This document shows positions 55,440 to 64,000 of a stretch of 64,000 bases of DNA, piece after piece (position 1 is the first letter of the stretch; each line of letters begins with the position of its first letter). Origin of the DNA: Primula veris. Its lineage: Eukaryota; Streptophyta; Magnoliopsida; Ericales; Primulaceae. The DNA lies in NCBI GenBank assembly GCA_963682055.1, contig OY821744.1, positions 30,108,967 through 30,172,966 of the forward strand. The letters run 5' to 3'. Below the pieces are notes generated by a model. The model was not told the DNA's origin and did no database searches. It saw nothing but the letters and a program-made list of their open reading frames with translations. The translations under genes were made by a program, and so were the position numbers.

Positions 55440-57710
55440 TTTACATCAAGTTTTTGAATGGAAATACAATGCATGACGTCACACGTGACTTTTACCCTTC
55501 AATTTGTACGTGTATTTGGATGAGCCCAATTAGCGCAAGCATCAAGTTTCTCAAACTATATTTTTTTTTCAATTTTTTTTCAATTTTATCAGAAAGTATT
55601 TAATTTTATCAAATTTTACAACAGTTTTTCACAACAGCTTCCTTATTTCTTTTTTCAAATTTTAAAAAACCATTTTTTTTCTCATATAATAGGAACCAAA
55701 TTGTTTCTTTATATTTTCTATCTCATCAACTTTTTCAATTTCCACTCACATATACCTATATTAAAAAAAATATAAAATAATAATATATGATGAAAATAAG
55801 TACGTAAATAAGGAAGGTGAAAAACTATATTAATGTAAACTAGTTATGCAAAATGAAAAAAAAAATCATATTTTTATTAAAATTATAAGGAATATATGAG
55901 AAAACCTATAATGTTTGCTCTTAACCTTCGTTTGTTTCATTGTAAAATGAAGGTTATCAAATCTTTATGGGTAAATTAAATATTTCTATTGATTGGTTTG
56001 AAGTTAAAACACAGTTTTAGAAAAATAATTCCCCCAAATTCAAGAAGAAAAAAAGGGGAAAAGTTTACCCTTTAAAAAAAAGGGGGAAACATTTACCATG
56101 TTCACGCTCCACTTTAATACTAGACGAATATGTTATATTGACTTTCATATATAGATATACGAGTATCCTTGTTTGGTATATAGCTCTACTTTTACTTATT
56201 AATACTTATAAGTATATATAAGAAAAAAATTTGTGTTTGGTTGTGCCTTTATATGCTTTTATCATAAGTAAACAATCAAAAAGCTTACTTATAAAAAGTA
56301 ACATTTTTGTTACTTATGATTCAAAAGTATAAAACGGGTACTGTAGTTGTTCCTAGGCCCTAGCTAGGGTGAGGTCTAATTTCTCTAAATTAATTTATTC
56401 TCCTGTTTTTCATTTCTTTTGAGAAATTATTCCCACACTTTGTATTTAGTGTCCTACAGCAAGATCTATTTCAATAGTTTTTTTTTTTTAAATGTCTATT
56501 TCAATAGTGAAATTCAATAGTTTAGTTTCACTTATATGCATCCATATGAATAACGGCAAGATAGAGATTGGTTTTTTTTTTTTACGGACTTTTCAATTAA
56601 TAAGTTGATTTAATTTGTGTTTCATCAATTGGATTATCAAAAAAATTGAGAAAGTGGAAACCTCATCACACGAAACAGTGATGGTTCCCATTGATAGATA
56701 TACCTTTATACAATTACTCGAAAAGAATTACCGTGATTAAAACTTTACGTCTTTGCACATTTATTTGTAACTTCATTAAGTTCGAATACTTGTAATATCA
56801 TCGTTTTTTTAAAAAAATGTAATGATTTTATTAATTGGTCGGAAGATTCTTTGAAGATAAAAAAATATAATAGAATAATATTTCCAGCTTAATATATAAG
56901 TTAAAAGTAAACAGATTTTACCAAATAACATTTTTGTGTTACTAAACAATATTTACTTACTTAAAATTATTCCCAAAAAGTATAATTTTCTACATTAATC
57001 AAATAAATATATTTATATACTTATAAGATGCGACCAAACGAGACCAGTACATCTTTATATCAATTAATTCTCCATAAACAACGAAAGTGTCATGTAACTC
57101 CTCCTAGCAAAAGAAACAAAAAACAAAGACACATAATCACTTCTCTCTTCTCTATGTATTGGTTTTGATTTATTCATTTTAAAAATATTTTCTTACATGA
57201 TGATTTGTGTTTAACTCCATGCTATAATAAACATTTTTTAAACTCTGATCAGGGTAAAACAAGATATGGATCTAATGAGATATTTGGCATAAAAACTTGA
57301 ATAAATCATAATAAGTAAAGTAATAAAAACAACATTAAAAATATTATTGTTAAAGTATGAATCGTATCTATTTATTTATGCATCAATTTTATCGAAGTTT
57401 GTGATACTTACATAAATTTGAATTTCAATAAAATTTTACATGGAAAACTTTTTACACACCAAACGCATGTAAATGAAAAACAAATAAAAAATTTCATCGT
57501 AAAACTTTCCCGAAAATAATCACTCGTATGGAGAAGTTCTACTGGCTTGAAAGGGAAACAGATCTGCCATGTTATAATAAACTTGAGGCGGCCAAGTAAA
57601 TATTACAAAACCGCAAATATACAAATTAATGATAGTAAATAAACCAAAGAGAACTATTCTAAACCATAAAATCCTGCATTATGTAATATAATAAAGCAAA
57701 GAATTAATAG
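55440..57710. other. Intergenic AT-rich DNA with old repeat debris
   Basis: 56160-57050 may contain a decayed MITE: 'cttgtttggtatatagc' at the left and 'gatgcgaccaaacgagacca' at the right look like facing 'TTTGGT' ends, with 'cttataagtatata' words inside each. The boundaries are not convincing. No gene or RNA recognised. Confidence 0.4.
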
Positions 57711-57713
57711 CTT

Positions 57714-58149
57714 AGAGCATCTACAATAGTAGTGTTATCTCATTTGTTAACTAAAATTGTTAGCTAACAATGCATTTTTATGTCTTAATTAGTTGTGTTA
57801 TCGTTATAAATATTAAAAAACTTGTTAAACATAACAATCTTTTTAATTGATGACATGGAAAACACACCCTACAATTAACCGTTCAATTATTTTTCTGTAT
57901 CGCATACTACTATCTCTTACTATATCTCATATATTATCTCCTTCCCCCTATAAATATAGTGACCAATAAAATAAAAAAGAAATGATATATTAGATTTAAT
58001 TTTTCTAATTAACAAATATACAACTTAGTTAAACTTAACACTAATACGAGTTTTAAAATTAAATTGTCCGTGTCATTTAAAATGTTTTTAAGTGACAATG
58101 TGTCGATAGTTAACAAAAAAACTAACTAACAACACTATTTTGGATGCTC
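57714..58149. mobile_element. Tourist-like (PIF/Harbinger) MITE, TSD TTA
   Basis: 436 bp with inverted ends GAGCATCTACAATAGTAGTG and (inverse of the right end) GAGCATCCAAAATAGTGTTG. It is flanked by TTA on both sides (57711-57713, 58150-58152), the PIF/Harbinger target duplication. Non-coding. It lies about 290 bp beyond the LBD stop codon. Confidence 0.8.
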
Positions 58150-58435
58150 TTATATCTTTATTGCAGCACCATAGAATTAATTAGGGAAACTCCTATTTAA
58201 TTGGGATGAATTAATTAGCGAATAGTAACCAAAACCATTTTGGTTCTGAATTTGTACGTTATATGTATGGCAAGAAAAATCATGTCAAGAATTTTTCTGT
58301 AAAAATGAACTACAAGCTAACCAATTATTCCCATCAACCGTCTTTTTCATGATTTATAATTAAACTATACCAAACATGATATTGACTAAAGAGTAAGACG
58401 AAATTAACAAAAAAAACTTCAACCTGATGATCAGA

Positions 58436-61084
58436 TTAGTCAAAAAAGGTGACGTTATCCCTAGGAATGGTATTATAACCCGTTGTGCTCATCACCGTGG
58501 GCGTGTACATTGAAATAGACGAAGTAGAATTATTGTTTGATGATATTACTATCGAAGGCGGTGGTGGAGGCGGTGGACAAGGTGGCATTGCCGGAGGAGT
58601 AGAGGGTGATGGTAACACTGCCACAGAAACAGTGGCAACACCTGAGTTATTAGACACTAGAGACGTGGCATGATTAGAGGCAAGGTTGATGATGTTATTA
58701 GCTGCCTCTCGATACTTGTATCTCAATATCTCGGCCCTAACGGCACTTAACTCGACTTGTAATGATTGAACTTGTTGTTGTAAAGCTGAAATTGCACCCA
58801 TACATCCATACACCGGATCTCTAAGCCTTACGTTTGCTTCGTAGACTAAGCTATTTGCTGCGTCGGCTCTTTGGGGCTCTTGGACTTCCTGAATAACCAT
58901 AAAAGCCACACAATTACTTGACCAAAAGTGAGATAACAAGAACTCTATGGAGAATTCCTTAAACTGTTTATACAACTTCCACTTAAAAAAAGATTCCGCA
59001 GTATAGTATGTTTGTATGGTTTGCATAAAGCGTTTAAAACCAGAACCGTTCACTAGTATAAAGAAGTTGGAATTGATCATATAATTAAGAGTACAAGTAA
59101 ATTTATCCTACCATATTTGTAATTTCATTCATTATCGATACTGTGGTTTTCAATGTAGTTTCAAATATAGTCTAGAATTTGAATATTGTAACAATATTAG
59201 TTTTTTTTTACTGAAATTGTAATTTCTTTTTACTTTTTTAAACCTGATGGGAAAATACACATGTTGATTTTAATTAATTGTTTCATCTAAATGTAGCATC
59301 AACAAGTATCAAAATTAAAAACAACAAGTATCAAAATTAAAAACAAGTAAAAATAAGCAAGATTATTGAGCATATGTAGCTAATCTTAAATGAGATTTTA
59401 ACCATATGTTTTGATAATTAAGTTTCAAAGTGTGGAACATCCGGAAGAAAACCCAACAAAATGTGATTCTTAAAATGTCAATACAACAAATACGAGGAAC
59501 ATGAAACTAACCTATGAAACTTTATATCCCTAAATAAAACTCAAAGAAACTTATAGCGATGGATAGTTAAATATAACCAAGATAGGAAAAACTAGTATAT
59601 ATGTAGTAGCTAGTAAGCAAATTGAAATGTTGTAAACCCTAAAACTTCTAGACCAACTCTAGATTAGATGGATAATGTAATACTCAGTCCTTTCATGAAT
59701 AATCTGTCTTTAACAAGATTGGACATGTGTGTTTAACATGATTTAGTTGACATGTTTATTTCACCTAAAAGTTTGAACAATTAGAAAGGATCCCTTTATC
59801 ATTTCATTGTCATCAACAAAAACATTTAGTCTCTCCTTTCCCAAATCATAATCTCAAATCTCAATTGATAATTATATGATTGATAATTTAATGAAAGTAA
59901 AGAAATTTTCATTGAAGCATTAAAATACAGTGGGAGAAGAGAGAGATAAACTTGCCATGAGCAACTTGGAGACATTGCTTGCGCCAAAGACCTTGTGGAC
60001 GGCGGCAAACTTTTGGGGTTCGTGTGGCGAGAAATAAGGAGAGAAAGGGCACTCCTCGGCACATCTTCGCCTCAAGAGCTTGCAAGCCGCACATGGTGTT
60101 ATTGTATTTAAGGTCATACCTAGTATTGGCGGTCCCATCCGAGGTCTAGCACCCATTATTTGATGATGAGATGAATTGTTATAAACTGATGTTGCATCAA
60201 TTTCTCTCTTGATCTTCTTTCCTGTCTCATCAAACGATTCAAACCTCTCCCTATTTACACAACATGGATGTGTATAAGCAACAAATCTATTGTATCTCAA
60301 ACAAACATAAAGGTTAAATAACATCAAATTAAACCTCTATTGAATTGTACTTTTGGGTTGATTGATTGTCATTTATAAATTACTTTTTGAAGAAATTGAA
60401 AAGAAAAGAAGGCTACACGATCATTCTATTTTACTCCCAACAAAGAGTGTAGTTAATTAAGGTTAAAGCTAAACAGATGGCATGTAATGGATGAATCAAA
60501 TCCAAAAAATTGTTGGTGCAAACATATCGGGTTGAACATATATATGTGGCATGTAATGGATGAATCAAATCCAAAAAATTGTGCACTATCGTGAAGCTGC
60601 GTGCTTTGACCATGCCGTCTTTGTTGAATAAATTTGGAAAATTAGTGACAATATATTTTATATCACTAATATTCAAAAGTGAAGTTTCATAATGTTTGCT
60701 AGCTTTGACATGCCAGTTGTATAAGCGAAAAACGAACTTTTGAGAAAGTGGTTTGCAGCCTCCAGAAATTGGTTATTGCAACTCCAAAGTAATATTTGGC
60801 AACACATTTAGGGATCATATGGTTTATTTTGGTCTAAAATAATTCCTTTTAAGCTTAAATCTCTAGCGTTTCAAAATATTCCGATCTTATTCTGACCGAC
60901 CAAATACCGTACGTGCTGCTTGGAAAGAAAAAAAGAGAGGCAATTATCTAGGTTTAGCTTGAATCTACAATTAAAAAAATAACATGGATTCAACTTCACG
61001 GTTGAACTTAAAGTTGAAGAAATATATAATGGTAAAAGCTAGGCTAGGTTTAGGGTTTCTATGAAATTACCTTTCTCTGGACAT
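58436..61084 (-). CDS. LBD15: LOB-domain transcription factor, LBD15-like, three exons
   Basis: Exon 1 is 61084-61071 (14 nt, MSRE plus AG of Arg), intron 1 61070-60251 (GTAATT...AATAG). Exon 2 is 60250-59956, intron 2 59955-58889 (GCAAGT...TTCAG), exon 3 58888-58436. Total 253 aa. The plant-specific LOB DNA-binding domain has the C-block [20 protein letters not shown] with all four Cys, the GAS block ([26 protein letters not shown]) and a coiled-coil block ([33 protein letters not shown]). The N-terminal RERFES...GKKIKRE and the C-terminal Pro/Ser-rich tail with a poly-Pro run fit the LBD15 clade, reported in shoot meristem and vascular development. The phase fits at both junctions without extra residues. 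Intron 2 must use a GC donor, since no nearby GT keeps the conserved LLM|EV join. No stop or shift; looks functional. Confidence 0.9.
60477..60581. repeat. 36-bp direct repeat in LBD intron 1
   Basis: 'tggcatgtaatggatgaatc' plus the next 16 bp at about 60477 recurs 70 bp later at about 60547, separated by 34 bp of unrelated sequence. Confidence 0.8.
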
Positions 61085-63551
61085 CAATCAACTATGCATA
61101 TGTGCAAATGAGCCTCCAACTAGCTATAGATGAAATTTTGATTACCAAAGGAGAAAAGTGATGAATGAAATAGTTTTGAGTTTCAAAGAGGGGGAAGATA
61201 GAGAGGGTAAAGACTGCTTCAAAGGTAAGATAAATAAATAGTACTATAACCATATAAGAAAATAAACAAAGAGTAGGTCAATGTATCCCACTGATTATAT
61301 TATATATATACTACTATATAAACTGAGAAGAAACAAACAAGAGAAACAAAAGAAGCATATTATGAGATTATGATAGATTTATTATTGGTAAATGCTAGAA
61401 GAGAAAGAATGCCAGCTGATACTCACGTGTGGTGTTGACCTAGACAGCAAACCAACAACTGGCTTTGCTTCACAGATACTGTAACTTAATTAGTATTGCC
61501 TTTTCAACTCTAATCCTTGGAACTATAGAAGTTTTACATTGAAACAAGTGTTTATTTTTGCTTTTCAATTTTCATAAGACAAAAAGGAGAATGAATGAAT
61601 TAATGAGACTTTTTCCTTTAAAATAAAGTAATCCCTAAATTTAAATTAAATTCGTGCAATTTTGATGTGTCTCGTGTTCTAAATAAGTGAGATGATGAAT
61701 GTTCACAAAGGAGCTTTTATTCCTTACATAATTTTGTGTTGGTAATCAGTAATATTCAGGAGAACAAAAATCTATTTTTACCTCTTTTTTTAAGGAAAAA
61801 TATGTGGATTAGTTGTATTTAGTTTCCCAAATACAGTAAGAAGGAAAAGTATAGATGTGTACGAAAACTGAACTGAACAAATGGAACCGATAGAAACAAA
61901 CAAAACCGACCATAAAACGAATCAAACCAATTATCTATTGGTTTGACTCGGTTTATAAATTCATAAACCGATTTGATTGGTTCGTTTTACGTTTTTTTTA
62001 ATGTTTTTAAAACCAAAGCATATCGTACCAAACCAATTACTTATATATAAACTACAATAATTTTTTTTTGTAGTAGTTATAAAATATATCTGTATTTACA
62101 TTTTAAAAAAATTATGCATAATTTTTATTTTATTTTACAAACTATCTTTTGTAAGTTGTACCAGAAATTAATATAATTGCGTTTCGTTTGAGTAGAAATA
62201 ATTATATTTATTGTAACTTTTTGGCTTAAATTTATTTTTCTTCAAAGTTTAAACCAATTATAATCGGTTTGGTTCGGTTTCAATTATTAATTTGGTTCTA
62301 ACCTAGCCGAAGCAAACGGTAACTTTCAAATGTTGTATTCTGGTCAAAACAGAATCGAACGGTGAAGTCCTAATTAGTTGAGCCCCTTCAGTAACCTATT
62401 TTGGTTCGGCCATTGGTGATGTAACAATACTCTTTATGTGGTAGCCATTCAGCACGAAAACCTGAACGAAAAGTATTATAGGCTTGGCTTTTATCTGCAT
62501 TAACTAATAATGGTGCCCATGGAGTAATGCGTGTACGACACATAATACAATAAAAATATAAAAAGTACAAGTGCGGTAATGATACAAATATGTGAAAAGA
62601 AATAGAATATAATATAAGAAAATTTAAAAGAATTTTGAGTTATTAAAGATGGAGAAATAGTGTTATTTTCTATTTTTATGAAAGTATGGTTATGTGCTAA
62701 TTAATAAAAGAGTGTAAGAGTATTTTTGGAATAATTGACCAAAATTTGACGGGCTTAAATTTTTTGATTTAACTTATTATAAATGTACAATAATCCACCC
62801 TCGATCTGAAATTTATAAAGATGATTGATAACGTAATTATCACTAAGTTTCCATACGAGGTACCACTCAAAAAAATTACATTAGGGTGACAGTTTGGCAA
62901 AGTATTTCATGTCTACTAAGTTAATTCATAATTCTATATATATCGCGCTTAGTTTGTTATCATTTCATTTCCAAAGAATAACAACACCAAAGTAAATCAC
63001 AATTTCTTATCCTAAAGTGGCATGATGATAAAAAGGAGTACATAAGCTAGCAGAAAAGTTAATTTACTTGGCAATTTGATCAGCATGCACATGAAGGGAA
63101 AAGGGAATTAACCATTTGAGAAATTGAATATATCTTCAAATTAAACACCGTGCTCATATCAAAGTAGGTGAAGGAAAATGAAGGAAACTTAATCAGAATA
63201 TAGATTTGAGACATTGGAGAGTGCAACAAATTATTTGTTTTTTAAATAAATGGTCTTTTCGAATATTGCTTTAAATGCAAGAAAATTTAGCAAGGTATTT
63301 ATTTGTTTGACCCGCATTTTAAGGCTAACAAGTCGCTACCCTTGTTCCTCTCACACACACTTCCCTTCCCTATACTTAATCTCAAATTTATTTAGAATTT
63401 TCCAATTTTAATTAATCATTTCAAATATCACCGACGTCAAAAGATGCAGTCTATATATACATGTACTATTGTTTTTTTTGGGAAACTTATGTATGATGTT
63501 ATCATCTTAAGTCTTAAAGTTGCAAAATCCAAAAATTGTGTTTCTTGTTTA
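61085..63551. other. LBD upstream region and intergenic DNA
   Basis: 61085-61330 should hold the LBD 5' UTR and core promoter (minus strand). TATA-like 'tatatataatata' and 'tttatatag' occur around 61290-61325, with a CT-rich leader after them. 61860-62350 is an old patch of 'aaccgaa'/'cggttt' words resembling the hAT MITEs, but without matching flanks. The rest is AT-rich with nothing recognised. Confidence 0.45.
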
Positions 63552-64000
63552 TGTTTGAAAACATGTATTTCTATGGGTGTTTTAAAAGTGGTCAATGACC
63601 GACTTTTAAAACAAAATAATAAGTGTTTATTATTAAATTTTATACCGTTCTCAATTAAGTTTAAAAGCTTGTGCGACAAGTTTCGTAACGGTATATACAT
63701 TTGATATAAACAATGAATCGGTGTGAATGTAAATTGACTTTAAAATTGGTGAACAAAGTGTTTTAATTTTGTTAGTTGAGAAGGTGGAGAGTTGAAAATA
63801 CTTTGTTTTTTATCGCACATTGAAAAAAAAAAGACTTTTTTAAATGGTTTATATACATCTGCATGTGAATGCTAAATTGGGGAATTACTATGGGACAGTT
63901 ACATTATATGACTGGTTCACAACCCGTTAGAATAAAAAGGTGTCAAATGCACACAAAAAAAAAATTAATTAATATTTAAGTTTATGTTAGACCTCTCTAT
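63552..64000 (+). repeat. Start of a third, divergent copia LTR (runs to window edge)
   Basis: Begins TGTTTGAAAACATGTATTTC and aligns with the start of the LTRs at 35912 and 39524 and, inverted, those ending at 24041 and 30488. Shared pieces in order are 'acatgtat...atgggtgtt', 'gtgcgacaagtttcg', 'taacggtatat' and 'ggtgtgaat'. The interior is heavily substituted, so this is an older or different subfamily. Its 3' part and any internal region lie outside the window. Confidence 0.7.

Noticed and set aside
61860..62350. A fourth copy of the CGGTTCGG hAT MITE
   Set aside because: Similar words, but neither recognisable ends nor matching 8-bp flanks.
1..64000. tRNA genes
   Set aside because: I looked for B-box-like GGTTCGA sequences on both strands; the few hits lie in LTRs or lack an A box and cloverleaf. 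A tRNAscan run would be decisive.

Overview
This is nuclear DNA of a flowering plant, almost certainly a eudicot. The evidence is AT-rich intergenic DNA, split genes with plant-type introns, and several plant families: LBD (LOB-domain), class III peroxidase, nodulin-like/NFD4 transporter, AGT2-type aminotransferase and basic secretory protein. It also has the usual plant repeats: Ty1/copia, Cassandra TRIM, hAT, CACTA-like and Tourist-like MITEs, and LINEs. I cannot name the species. No bacterial, viral, CRISPR or organellar system is visible.

Host genes are sparse. (1) 1039-1251, minus: exon 1 of an AGT2-type alanine-glyoxylate aminotransferase; the rest lies beyond the low-coordinate edge. 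(2) 31337-34521, plus: a complete two-exon nodulin-like/NFD4 family MFS transporter. (3) 41497-41759, minus: a broken N-terminal piece of a basic secretory protein gene. (4) 43764-46277, minus: a four-exon class III peroxidase with a 2-nt frameshift, probably a pseudogene. (5) 58436-61084, minus: a complete three-exon LBD15-like LOB-domain transcription factor with a 14-nt first coding exon and a GC-AG second intron. Nothing suggests these genes act together.

Repeats dominate. 1-9 kb: repeat-filled intron 1 of the aminotransferase, a hAT MITE, a gag-only SIRE/Maximus-like copia derivative (3148-7140, minus) and a related solo LTR with a perfect 5-bp target duplication (7389-8634). 9-19 kb: a 532-bp foldback element, a frameshifted hAT transposase (12646-15071), A-rich 147-bp tandem repeats, then a 40-bp minisatellite interrupted by a complete Cassandra TRIM whose LTRs carry 5S rRNA-derived sequence (17765-18427). 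22.5-30.6 kb: a young, nearly intact Ty1/copia element on the minus strand with an odd 85-bp duplicated flank. 30.6-41 kb: the transporter gene, small hAT and CACTA-like elements, and a second, internally deleted copia element of the same lineage on the plus strand with its own target duplication. 41-58 kb: LINE remnants, the two damaged genes, palindromic and hAT MITEs, and local tandem duplications. 57.7-64 kb: a Tourist-like MITE, the LBD gene, and the start of a third, divergent copia LTR at the window edge.

I found no undescribed coding system. The most interesting items are structural: the Cassandra insertion with its unoccupied paralogous site 269 bp along the same array; the copia junction whose LTR end is replaced by a copy of the opposite flank; a short palindromic block kept in the U3 of five otherwise divergent LTRs; and two GC-AG introns with a micro-exon in the gene set. 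All coordinates, alignments and counts were made by eye.
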